Below are positions 7,232 to 14,113 of a stretch of DNA of 18,787 bases, piece after piece. Within the stretch, counting starts at the first letter, position 1; each line of letters opens with the position of its first letter. The translations under genes were made by a program, and so were the position numbers. Origin of the DNA: RZZS01 sp964498755. Lineage in GTDB: Bacteria; Pseudomonadota; Alphaproteobacteria; Micavibrionales; Micavibrionaceae. The DNA is taken from NCBI GenBank assembly GCA_964498755.1, contig CAZCIB010000044.1, positions 1 through 18,787 on the forward strand, read 5' to 3'. Below the pieces are notes generated by a model. That model did not search any database. It had not been told where the DNA came from and saw only the letters and a list, made by a program, of their open reading frames with translations.

Positions 7232-7248
7232 TGCATAGCCACTATGCG
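7232..7248. promoter_or_regulatory. NtrC-like palindrome upstream of glnK
   Basis: TGCAT-N7-ATGCG, with the exact inner palindrome GCATAG-CCA-CTATGC (7233-7247), has the spacing of the NtrC consensus TGCAC-N7-GTGCA but differs at the half-site ends. It lies in the 140-bp gap between divergent glnK and the ubiH-like gene, 37-53 bp before the glnK ATG. That is close to the promoter, where NtrC would more likely repress than activate. The binding protein is a guess. Confidence 0.35.
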
Positions 7249-7335
7249 CAGGACGTATAACGTTGAATATTTGACGCATGAATGCAAGTGTTATTTCGTG
7301 TATCGAAGACCTATGAGTCAACCGAAAGATAAATC

Positions 7336-8565
7336 ATGACCGAGACAAATGTGGATGCCGCCGTCATCGGCGGCGGAATAGCCGGACTGACGCTTTCCCT
7401 GATGCTTGCGAACAGCGGCCTGCGGACCGCCTGTATCGACCGCGCGGATTTAAAGGAAAGCGCGAAAGCCGACAAAGACGGACGCACGATTGCGATTTCG
7501 TACGGCTCGCGGCAGATCCTTGAAAAAGCGGGCGTCTGGGAGTTTCTCGCCCCGCAGGCATGCCCGATCGAAACCATCCATATCACTGAAAACGGCGGGC
7601 CGGTTTTATTGAATTTTGATAGCGCGGAAGCGCAAGCCGACGCCTTCGGCTGGATCGTCGATATCTCTCTCTTAAGGCGGGTTTTGATCGAGGCGGGTGA
7701 GAAGGCGGAGGGGCTCGAGATACTGGCTCCCATGGAAGTTAAAAGAAGAGAGAAACGAGAAACGAGAAACGAGAAAGAAGATCAAATTACCCTCTCGCTT
7801 CTCGCTTCTGGCAACTCGCTTCTAGAGCAAACGGTACGTTTGCTCGTCGGCGCCGACGGCCGCCGCTCGCAAATCCGCGAGATGGCGGGAATCGACACAA
7901 TTTCCCGCGATTACCGGCAGCGGGCGATTGTCTGCGCGGTTATTCACGAAAACAGCCATGACAATATCGCCGTCGAGGATTTCCGCGCCGAGGGGCCCTT
8001 GGCGATCCTGCCGATGAATGACGACGAGGCGGGCAATCATCGCTCTTCCGTCGTCTGGACCGAGCATGCGCGTAAAAAAACGTCAGCCGCCAATTATGAA
8101 GAAGAGACGTTTAACGCGGCGCTGAACGCGCGTTTTCCCGAACGCTACGGGCGCGTGAAGCTTGCCGGGAAGCGGTTCAGCTATCTGCTTAATCTCGTGC
8201 ATGCAAAAACCTATATCGGCGACAGGCTCGCGCTGGTGGCGGACGCCGCACACGGCATTCACCCGATCGCGGGGCAGGGGCTCAATATCGGTTTGAGAGA
8301 CGTGGACGCGCTTGCCGATCTCGTCGGCGAAGCGCACAGGGAAGGCCGGGATATCGGCGGCGCGGAATTATTGATGAAGTATCAGCGCGCGCGGCGGTTC
8401 GATAACACGGCGATGGCCGCGGCGACGGATATCTTGAACGGATTGTTCGCGAATGATTTTATGCCAGTTTCGCTGGCGCGGCGGACAGGCTTGCGGATGA
8501 TCTCGCGCCTCCCGCCCGCCAAACGCTTTTTCATGCGGCAGGCGATGGGCGCGTCAAAACGTTAA
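7336..8565 (+). CDS. ubiH: UbiH/Coq6-family FAD-dependent monooxygenase
   Basis: The family hydroxylates the aromatic ring of ubiquinone precursors using FAD, NAD(P)H and O2 at the membrane. The 409 residues contain the FAD dinucleotide motif VIGGGIAGLTL (about 10-20), the DG motif VGADGRRS (171-178) and the GD motif GDRLALVADAAHGIHPIAGQG (295-315). Which ring carbon is hydroxylated cannot be told, so the symbol names the family. An unusual charged and then Leu/Ser-rich segment (about 137-163) is encoded by a heptamer repeat described separately. An eight-codon ORF (7313-7339) ends across the start codon (TCATGA) and may couple translation. The last bases overlap the convergent gene's stop. 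Confidence 0.92.
   Translation: MTETNVDAAVIGGGIAGLTLSLMLANSGLRTACIDRADLKESAKADKDGRTIAISYGSRQILEKAGVWEFLAPQACPIETIHITENGGPVLLNFDSAEAQADAFGWIVDISLLRRVLIEAGEKAEGLEILAPMEVKRREKRETRNEKEDQITLSLLASGNSLLEQTVRLLVGADGRRSQIREMAGIDTISRDYRQRAIVCAVIHENSHDNIAVEDFRAEGPLAILPMNDDEAGNHRSSVVWTEHARKKTSAANYEEETFNAALNARFPERYGRVKLAGKRFSYLLNLVHAKTYIGDRLALVADAAHGIHPIAGQGLNIGLRDVDALADLVGEAHREGRDIGGAELLMKYQRARRFDNTAMAAATDILNGLFANDFMPVSLARRTGLRMISRLPPAKRFFMRQAMGASKR
7744..7824. repeat. Heptamer inverted repeat inside the ubiH-like reading frame
   Basis: Left arm: GAGAAAC at 7750-7756, 7757-7763 and 7764-7770, then GAGAAAG at 7771-7777. Right arm: CTCGCTT, CTCGCTT, CTGGCAA, CTCGCTT at 7794-7821, followed by CTA. The arms pair imperfectly around a short loop. 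The right arm matches the intergenic array at 5277-5307 at 28 of 31 positions. The reading frame runs straight through, giving residues about 137-163. Confidence 0.85.
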
Positions 8566-9035
8566 ACCAGAGACGGTCCCGGTGCAGGCGGTTCAGCTGC
8601 TGCTGTAACTGTGGCAGCAGGCCCTTCCGGCGCAGGCGCTGGCGTCGTTCCGGGTTCGGCGCCCTCCATGCCCATCGCTCCCATAAACATTGCCATTGGC
8701 CCGCCGGGTCCGTCCATCATGTTATCAAGTCCCGCAAGCATCTTTTCCGGGTTCAAAAAATCACTGCCGATGTCTCCATTCGCCATATCTTTAAGCAATT
8801 CGACGATGTTAAGCCCGCCATTTTCATCAAGCAGGCCATCGGTTACATCCATCATGGCCGCCATCATTTGCCCTTGTTGTGCGACGGCGGGATCATCCGA
8901 CGCCTGCATTTCCGCTATTCTTGCCTCCATCTCCTGTCTTTCCGCCGCCAATTGCTCAGGGTCCACTTCCTGAGCGGCGGGTTGCTCGGACTGTTGGGCC
9001 TGATTTAGCGCGTGCTGTGTCATGAGCATTGACAT
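8562..9035 (-). CDS. Hypothetical Met/Ala/Pro-rich protein
   Basis: This 157-residue protein has no family that I recognise. The N-terminal third is a Gln/Glu-rich predicted helix (about 8-50). The middle is Met-rich with short amphipathic pieces (MMAAMMDVTDGLL, IVELLKDM, MLAGLDNMMDG, MAMFMGAMGM). The C-terminus is a low-complexity Ala/Pro tail (about 127-157). No signal peptide or long membrane helix is seen. GGGAGGA lies 9 bases before the ATG, immediately after the stop of the upstream gene, so the two form an operon with likely coupled translation. Its TAA shares bases with the convergent ubiH-like stop (TTAA). Confidence 0.75.
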   Translation of the reverse strand: MSMLMTQHALNQAQQSEQPAAQEVDPEQLAAERQEMEARIAEMQASDDPAVAQQGQMMAAMMDVTDGLLDENGGLNIVELLKDMANGDIGSDFLNPEKMLAGLDNMMDGPGGPMAMFMGAMGMEGAEPGTTPAPAPEGPAATVTAAAEPPAPGPSLV

Positions 9036-9048
9036 CTCTTATTCCTCC

Positions 9049-9420
9049 CTAAACGCCGGTCCGTCGGACCACAATCGTGGCCGGGAACGCTTTTTCGATC
9101 TTCTTCTCTTTCATGTTCATCAGCGCAAACATCGCCAGTTTCGCTTTCCGCATATTCTTTTGCAGTTTCGGCGGCACTTTCTTGCCCAGATCCTGCATCT
9201 TGCCGTTGTGAAGCACCAGGGTCAGTGTCTTTAAATCATCGTCATACTCGATCCAGTTGACCCGGTCTTCGAAAGGCTTGTCGTAAACAATCCAGACATA
9301 GCCGTGTTTGTTCACCGCAAGGTCGACGTTGCGTCTGTCCCGCATATCCGGCAACACCGGAAAATCTTCCGGCAGGACGATTTCCTCGTCGTCGTCATCG
9401 TCGTCCACTAACGGGCTCAT
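9049..9420 (-). CDS. Hypothetical protein with an acidic N-terminus
   Basis: This 123-residue protein is not recognised. It opens with a run of six aspartates and two glutamates (6-13), continues with a beta-rich central part (VDLAVNKHGYVWIVYD, VNWIEYDDDLKTLTLVLHNG) and ends with a basic helix rich in Lys and Met (about 77-112). The layout suggests a small soluble domain with charge-separated ends. It has a strong promoter, AAGG ribosome binding and a start at 9420. It is first of a two-gene operon, 13 bp before the Met-rich gene. Confidence 0.8.
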   Translation of the reverse strand: MSPLVDDDDDDEEIVLPEDFPVLPDMRDRRNVDLAVNKHGYVWIVYDKPFEDRVNWIEYDDDLKTLTLVLHNGKMQDLGKKVPPKLQKNMRKAKLAMFALMNMKEKKIEKAFPATIVVRRTGV

Positions 9421-9446
9421 TTACGCCTTTCGATCCTTCTGTACTT

Positions 9447-9475
9447 ATTATACGCAAAACATTGTTCCTGCGCAA
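9447..9475 (-). promoter_or_regulatory. Promoter of the 9420-8562 operon
   Basis: On the minus strand, TTGCGC (9475-9470), a 17-base spacer and a perfect TATAAT (9452-9447) lie about 27 bases before the ATG at 9420. The spacing and -10 are ideal for the housekeeping sigma factor. Confidence 0.7.
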
Positions 9476-9531
9476 AATTCCACTTTTTTATCATTGCAGA
9501 CAAGGGTTAAGGAGTGGTTGAAATTCAAATC

Positions 9532-9577
9532 CGTCATCTCGGCCAAAGCGACGACAGGTGCGAAGCGGAGAGATCTG
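9532..9577. repeat. CGTCATCTCG...GAGAGATCTG dispersed-type repeat
   Basis: The segment starts CGTCATCTCGGCC and ends GCGGAGAGATCTG, with AAGCG repeats between. Read on the minus strand it resembles the widespread AGATCTCTCCGCTTCGC...GAGATGACG intergenic repeats of many bacteria. I recognise the pattern but cannot name a family. Only one copy is in the window. Confidence 0.45.
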
Positions 9578-9660
9578 CTGCGCGTAGTGCCTATAGTGGA
9601 TTGAATAATTAATGCGCCATCCACTCCAGCTTTTATGCGATCGCGCGGCGCGCATTTTTA

Positions 9661-9738
9661 AAACTACAGAGCGCGCAGAGAACGCAGAGAATCGAGCTCT
9701 TGAAAAAAACTCTGCGCCCTCTGCGATCTCTGTAGTTT
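9661..9738. repeat. Long hairpin with CGCAGAG tandem arms
   Basis: The left arm (9661-9688) begins AAACTACAGAG and continues with two CGCAGA units. The right arm (9711-9738) is its reverse complement at 24 of 28 positions. The loop is 22 bases. The arms have 9-bp internal periodicity and an A/T-rich cap, the same design as the hairpin at 15699-15900. No flanking gene uses it clearly as a terminator. Confidence 0.85.
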
Positions 9739-9815
9739 AAATTTTCTGGCAATAATCCGGGCGCAAAAATGGATCATTATTTATTCAAGTGACTATATCG
9801 TGTCCCCCTTAAGAG

Positions 9816-9870
9816 GAAAGCCGGAATCTTCTTATGCGCCGCCTGACGTAGATCCCGGCTTTCACCGGGA
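9816..9870. repeat. REP-like inverted pair after the aldo/keto reductase gene
   Basis: GAAAGCCGGAATC (9816-9828) and GATCCCGGCTTTC (9851-9863) are inverted copies with one mismatch. The second also forms the small palindrome CCCGG-CTTTCA-CCGGG (9855-9870). This is the common bacterial CCCGGNGAAAGCCGGGATC repeat type. It begins 16 bp beyond the tas-like stop and may act as its 3' end. Confidence 0.65.
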
Positions 9871-9885
9871 TGATAATAAGAACAC

Positions 9886-10926
9886 CTAAAACGGAACCGG
9901 GTAATCTTTGCGCACGTCCTCGATATCGGCCAGAACCTCTTCAGACAAATGAACGTCATGCGCGCCGATATTGGTTTTGAGCTGGTCCATAGTCGTCGCG
10001 CCGATAATAGAGGACGTCACGAACGGCCTTGAGAGCGTAAAGGCGATCGCCATCTGGCAGATATTCAGCCCGTGCTTGACGGCGACGGCCATATAGGCTT
10101 TGACGGCCGCGTTCACGGCTTTCGTATCGCGGAACAGCTTGCGGTCGTCGAGACTCCAGCGCGAGCCCTCCGGTCTTGCGCCGTCGAGATATTTGCCCGT
10201 CAATACGCCCCCGCCCAGCGGCGACCACGCCAACAGCCCGCAATCCTCGAGCGCGGAAATCTCCGCCAGATCGTTTTCATACAGGCGGCAGATCAGGCTG
10301 TATTCGTTTTGCACAGACGCCACGCGCGGCAGGTTTTTGACGTCTGATAGTTGCAGGTATTTCATCACGCCCCACGCGCTGTCATTCGACAGGCCCGCCG
10401 CGCGGATTTTCCCCGCCTTTATAAAACCGTCGAAGGTTTCGAGAATTTCAAGAATGCCGTCCAGCTCGGCTTTCGGGTCCGTGTGGATGGCCGTGAAATC
10501 CCAGTGCTTGCCATGATGGTAATTCGGGCGGTTCGGCCAATGCAGCTGGTACAGGTCGATGTAATCCGTTTGCAGACGTTTGAGAGACTGATCCAGCGCG
10601 GTTTCCATTTCCGCGCGCGAAATCGGCGCGCCGCCGCGAATGTAAGGGAAGCCCGGCCCGGTGATTTTGCTGGCGAGAACGATTTGATTGCGGTTGTTTC
10701 TCTCCGCAAACCAGGCGCCGATGAATTCTTCCGTCTTGCCTTGCGTTTCCGGGGCAGGCGGCACGGCGTACAGCTCCGCCGTATCGAAGAAATTAACGCC
10801 GCGCTCCAGCGCGTAATCCATCTGTTCAAAGGCCTCGTCCCGCGTGTTCTGGCCGCCCCATGTCATTGTGCCGAGACAAATGCGGCTGACCTCAATATCG
10901 GTGTGCCCGAGCTTGGTGGTTTGCAT
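9886..10926 (-). CDS. tas: Aldo/keto reductase, Tas type
   Basis: This 346-residue NADP-dependent aldo/keto reductase folds as an (alpha/beta)8 barrel. The catalytic tetrad is visible: D48, Y53, K87 and H129 in FDTAELY, ASK and QLHW. Strong sequence resemblance to the E. coli Tas protein, from memory, includes LGTMTWGGQN near the start and SIIGATTMDQLKTNI near the end. Tas-like enzymes are cytoplasmic with poorly known substrates, so the true substrate is unknown. AAGGGGA lies before the ATG at 10926. It lies 154 bp downstream of pflB but behind a terminator, so it is likely transcribed separately. Confidence 0.9.
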   Translation of the reverse strand: MQTTKLGHTDIEVSRICLGTMTWGGQNTRDEAFEQMDYALERGVNFFDTAELYAVPPAPETQGKTEEFIGAWFAERNNRNQIVLASKITGPGFPYIRGGAPISRAEMETALDQSLKRLQTDYIDLYQLHWPNRPNYHHGKHWDFTAIHTDPKAELDGILEILETFDGFIKAGKIRAAGLSNDSAWGVMKYLQLSDVKNLPRVASVQNEYSLICRLYENDLAEISALEDCGLLAWSPLGGGVLTGKYLDGARPEGSRWSLDDRKLFRDTKAVNAAVKAYMAVAVKHGLNICQMAIAFTLSRPFVTSSIIGATTMDQLKTNIGAHDVHLSEEVLADIEDVRKDYPVPF

Positions 10927-11001
10927 GTTCTTTTCCCCTTTTGCCCTTTTTATCCAACGGGATGAAAGGTAGGGGAAATGGCGGAAGAGTCAAACGCATA
11001 G

Positions 11002-11029
11002 AAAAGGGCGTAGATGCTTGCGCCCTTTT
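11002..11029. terminator. Bidirectional intrinsic terminator after pflB
   Basis: AAAAGGGCG (11002-11010), a 10-base loop and CGCCCTTTT (11021-11029) form a perfect 9-bp stem flanked by T-runs on both strands. On the minus strand it follows the pflB stop by about 50 bases and precedes the tas-like gene, so it should end the pflB message. Confidence 0.85.
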
Positions 11030-11080
11030 TAACAATAAGTAACTCCTCTGTTCAGTCTCTTCCTTACATCGTGCCGTGGC

Positions 11081-13399
11081 CTACATCGCCCCGTGGAACG
11101 TGCGGTTGATCACGTCTTTTTGCTGTTCCTTGGTGAGCTTGATGAAGTTCACGGCGTAGCCCGAAACACGGATCGTGAGCTGCGGGTAGTTCTCCGGATG
11201 CTCCATCGCGTCCATCAGCATATCGCGGTCCAGCACGTTGATATTGACGTGGTGGCCGCCCTGGCAATGCTCGTTAGGACCAAAGTAACCGTCGAGGATG
11301 CCGGCGAGATTCGTCGCGCGCTCGTCCTCGCTGCGGCCCAGAGCTTTCGGCACGAAGGAAATCGTGTTGGAAATCCCGTCCTGCGAATGCTTGTAGTCGA
11401 GGCTCGCTACCGACATCATCGAGGCAATCGCGCCCTTGGAATCGCGTCCGTGCATCGGGTTCGCGCCCGGGGCGAACGGCTCGCCCTTCTTGCGCCCGTC
11501 CGGCGTGGAGCCGGTTTTCTTGCCGTAAACGACGTTGGACGTGATCGTCAGGATCGACTGCGTCGGCGTCGCGTCGCGGTAGCAAGGATACTGGCGCAGC
11601 TTGTTCATGAAGTGCTCGACCAGCCAGCGCGCGATTGAGTCCACGCGCTCGTCATTATTGCCGTAGCGCGGCGGATCGCCCTCAATCTCGTAATCGACGG
11701 CCAGACCGTTCTCGTCACGGATGACTTTCACTTTCGCGTACTTGATCGCGGCCAGCGCGTCGGCGACGACCGACAGCCCCGCCATGCCGCAGGCCATGGT
11801 GCGGAAGATATCGCGGTCGTGCAGCGCGAACATCAGCCGTTCATAGGCGTATTTGTCGTGCATGAAGTGAATGACGTTAAGCGTATTGACGTAGACGCGC
11901 GCCAGCCAGTCCATCATCGGCTCGAACTTGCGCAAGACCTCGTCATAGTCGAGATATTCGCTCGCAACGGGCTCGGCGGCCGGGCCGACCTGCGCGCCGG
12001 ACAGTTCGTCCACGCCGCCATTGATGGCGTAAAGCAGGGTCTTGGCCATGTTGACGCGCGCGCCGAAGAACTGCATCTGCTTGCCGATGCGCATCGCCGA
12101 CACGCAGCAGGCGATGCCGTAATCATCGCCCCAGTAGGAGCGCATCAGATCGTCGTTCTCGTACTGGATCGAGCTTGTGTCGATCGAGGCCTTGGCGCAG
12201 AAGTTCTTGAAGTTTTCCGGCAGCTTCTGCGACCAGAGAACGGTGAGGTTCGGCTCCGGCGCGGGGCCAAGGTTATAAAGCGTCTGCAGCAGGCGGTAGC
12301 TGGACTTCGTGACCAGCGGACGCCCGTCGACGCCGACGCCGCCGATGCATTCGGTCACCCATGTCGGATCGCCCGAGAACAGCGCGTCATAATCCGGCGT
12401 ACGCAGGAACCGCACGATTCTGAGCTTGATCACGAAGTGATCGATGAAAGCCTGGATCTGCTCTTCCGTGTATTTGCCGTCCTTGATGTCGCGTTCGGCG
12501 TAGACGTCGAAGAAGGTCGACACGCGGCCCAGAGACATTGCCGCGCCGTTCTGCTCTTTCACGGCTGCGAGATAGCCGAAATAGGTCCACTGGATCGCCT
12601 CTTTCACGTCGGCGGCCGGGCCGGAAATGTCATAGCCGTAGAAGGAAGCCATTTCTTTCAGGTCCTGAAGCGCGCGGATCTGGTCGGTGATTTCCTCGCG
12701 GGCGCGAATCACGTCCTCGCTCATATTGACCATGTCATAGGTCGCCTGTTGCTCTTTTTTATCTTCAATCAGGCGGTCCACGCCGTACAGCGCCACGCGG
12801 CGGTAATCGCCGATGATCCTGCCGCGCCCGTAAGCGTCGGGCAGACCCGTGACAATGCCGGACTTTCTCGCTGCGCGCATTTCCGGGGTATAGGCGTCGA
12901 AGACGCCCTGGTTATGCGACTTGCGGTACTTGGTGTAAATCTCGTCAACCAGCGGGTCCATCTTGAAGCCGTAAGCCTCAAGGCCCGAATCGACCATGCG
13001 CACGCCGCCCGCGGGCATGATCGCGCGTTTAAGGGGCGCGTCGGTCTGAAGTCCGACTATTTCCTCAAGCTGATCGTTGATGTACCCGGCCTTGTGCGCC
13101 GTAATGGAGGCGATGACGGAGGTGTCGGCGTCAAGAACGCCGCCGTTCTCGCGCTCTTTCTTTAAAAGCTCGCTCAGCTCTGCCCAGAGCTTGCGGGTGC
13201 TTTCCGCCGGTCCGGCCAGAAACGACGGGTCGCCTTCGTAAGGCGTGAAATTTTGCTGGATGAAGTCACGGACGTCGATGTCTTTCTTCCAGACGCCTGA
13301 CGTAAAACCGCGCCAGCTCTTTTCCGGAGCGTTGCCTGCGCCCCAAAATTCTTTCTTCTCCGTGCCAATGCCTGCTGCCGGTTCTCCGCGATTGCTCAT
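11081..13399 (-). CDS. pflB: Pyruvate formate-lyase (formate acetyltransferase)
   Basis: This glycyl-radical enzyme converts pyruvate and CoA to acetyl-CoA and formate without oxygen, in the cytoplasm. From the ATG at 13399 it has 772 residues, normal for PflB. The catalytic cysteine pair is at about 431-432 (GIACCVSA) and the radical glycine is G747 in RVSGYAV, close to the C-terminus. The ATG follows TTGGAGGG, an ideal ribosome-binding site; a TTG four codons earlier lies within that site and is not the start. No activating enzyme (PflA) gene is nearby. A hairpin terminator follows it. It implies a mixed-acid or anaerobic mode in an otherwise respiratory gene set. Confidence 0.97.
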   Translation of the reverse strand: MSNRGEPAAGIGTEKKEFWGAGNAPEKSWRGFTSGVWKKDIDVRDFIQQNFTPYEGDPSFLAGPAESTRKLWAELSELLKKERENGGVLDADTSVIASITAHKAGYINDQLEEIVGLQTDAPLKRAIMPAGGVRMVDSGLEAYGFKMDPLVDEIYTKYRKSHNQGVFDAYTPEMRAARKSGIVTGLPDAYGRGRIIGDYRRVALYGVDRLIEDKKEQQATYDMVNMSEDVIRAREEITDQIRALQDLKEMASFYGYDISGPAADVKEAIQWTYFGYLAAVKEQNGAAMSLGRVSTFFDVYAERDIKDGKYTEEQIQAFIDHFVIKLRIVRFLRTPDYDALFSGDPTWVTECIGGVGVDGRPLVTKSSYRLLQTLYNLGPAPEPNLTVLWSQKLPENFKNFCAKASIDTSSIQYENDDLMRSYWGDDYGIACCVSAMRIGKQMQFFGARVNMAKTLLYAINGGVDELSGAQVGPAAEPVASEYLDYDEVLRKFEPMMDWLARVYVNTLNVIHFMHDKYAYERLMFALHDRDIFRTMACGMAGLSVVADALAAIKYAKVKVIRDENGLAVDYEIEGDPPRYGNNDERVDSIARWLVEHFMNKLRQYPCYRDATPTQSILTITSNVVYGKKTGSTPDGRKKGEPFAPGANPMHGRDSKGAIASMMSVASLDYKHSQDGISNTISFVPKALGRSEDERATNLAGILDGYFGPNEHCQGGHHVNINVLDRDMLMDAMEHPENYPQLTIRVSGYAVNFIKLTKEQQKDVINRTFHGAM

Positions 13400-13444
13400 A
13401 AAACCCTCCAAAAAACTTTGCGGTTACTGTGTTTCGATACTCCT

Positions 13445-13513
13445 AGTATACACGTATCAGGACTAAATTTGTATTGTTTAGACCAGATTTCAGGTGCGAC
13501 AAATTGTCGCACC
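13445..13513 (-). promoter_or_regulatory. pflB promoter with upstream 21-bp perfect palindrome
   Basis: On the minus strand a TATACT -10 (13450-13445) has no matching -35, as in activator-dependent promoters. A perfect palindrome, GGTGCGACAA-A-TTGTCGCACC (13493-13513), is centred about 65 bases before the likely start site, near the position of class I activator sites. GATAC/GTATC inverted pieces (13438-13459) flank the -10. The palindrome is not an FNR box (TTGAT-N4-ATCAA). A redox or anaerobic activator is the obvious guess. Confidence 0.55.
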
Positions 13514-13609
13514 CCCTGCATAAGAGCATTATAATCGTCTGTCAGATAAACATGGAGCATAAACGCCCGCTTGTTAACAGGCCGTTAATTCTTTATCTCG
13601 TGCGGCGCG

Positions 13610-14113
13610 TCAGCTGGCGGCGCATGCGTGCGCAGGAACCTCTGCCAGCTTAGCCTTTAATGGCGCGTTTTCATTCGCGCTTGCCGCAGCGCGCGCGTAT
13701 CCAAGGGCAATCTTGTTAATGCGCTCGGCTTCTGGCCCCGTAAATTTCACCCGCGATGCGATCTCTTCGGGGCTGAGCCCGTTTTCTCTTACAAGCCCGC
13801 AAAAAACCTCGTCCATCCAACTAGAGTCGAGAAGATGGGGTTCCTCTAGAAACACGTCTTCCAGATCAATTTCAATTCGCTCGTAATTATCCAGAAGCGG
13901 CGCAAGGACGCATTTACGGAAAAACTCGCCTGTGGCGTCCCTCATTTCCAGTGCCGCAGCCTCCATAAAGCGCCCGGCAACATGGCTTTTATACCTGGAG
14001 ACGCATTCCGCTTGTCTTTCGGCGGAGAGTTCGCTTCCCGGCTTTCCCGGCGGCGCGTTTCCCTCGCCAAAATCCGCAAGACGAATTTCGAACACACTAA
14101 CGCCATCTGACAT
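13610..14113 (-). CDS. Small protein, possible STAS-like (DUF4325) domain
   Basis: This is a soluble protein of 167 residues. Residues about 60-145 look like the STAS-like DUF4325 pattern: GEFFRKCVLAPLLDNYERIEIDLEDV, then SSWMDEVFCGLVRENG, then VKF. Such proteins often act as small partners in regulatory modules, but the match is from memory and the N-terminal 45 residues are unrelated. The ATG at 14113 has GGAGGG upstream. Start codon and ribosome-binding site lie in a potential hairpin (CTGACA/TGTCAG). It is divergent from the protease gene and 211 bp upstream of pflB; no operon link is proved. Confidence 0.6.
   Translation of the reverse strand: MSDGVSVFEIRLADFGEGNAPPGKPGSELSAERQAECVSRYKSHVAGRFMEAAALEMRDATGEFFRKCVLAPLLDNYERIEIDLEDVFLEEPHLLDSSWMDEVFCGLVRENGLSPEEIASRVKFTGPEAERINKIALGYARAAASANENAPLKAKLAEVPAHACAAS

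Larger units (their letters stand above)
9421..9885. other. 465-bp gene-free stretch packed with repeats
   Basis: No open frame here looks coding and no tRNA or known RNA is seen. From left to right it holds the promoter of the 9420 operon, a CGTCATCTCG-type repeat (9532-9577), a long crossed hairpin (9661-9738), a TGTCCCC half-palindrome near 9800 and a REP-like inverted pair (9816-9870) next to the end of the tas-like gene. Little appears to be left for other functions. Confidence 0.75.

Noticed and set aside
7196..7335. Sigma-54 promoter for glnK
   Set aside because: No GG-N10-GC pair fitting TGGCAC-N5-TTGC was found on the minus strand.
9308..9604. 98-codon plus-strand frame with a Ser run
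   Set aside because: The Ser run is the reverse complement of the Asp run in the 9049-9420 gene, and the rest is repeat DNA.
11819..13165. 448-codon open frame antisense to pflB
   Set aside because: It mirrors the well-supported pflB frame, is rich in His, Val and Arg as expected for a shadow of GC-rich coding DNA, and has no family features or ribosome-binding site.
13400..13411. TTG at 13411 as the start of pflB
   Set aside because: The TTG lies in the ribosome-binding site of the ATG at 13399, which gives the usual PflB length.
13493..13513. FNR or CRP box for pflB
   Set aside because: The palindrome lacks TTGAT-N4-ATCAA and TGTGA-N6-TCACA; it remains an unnamed operator candidate.
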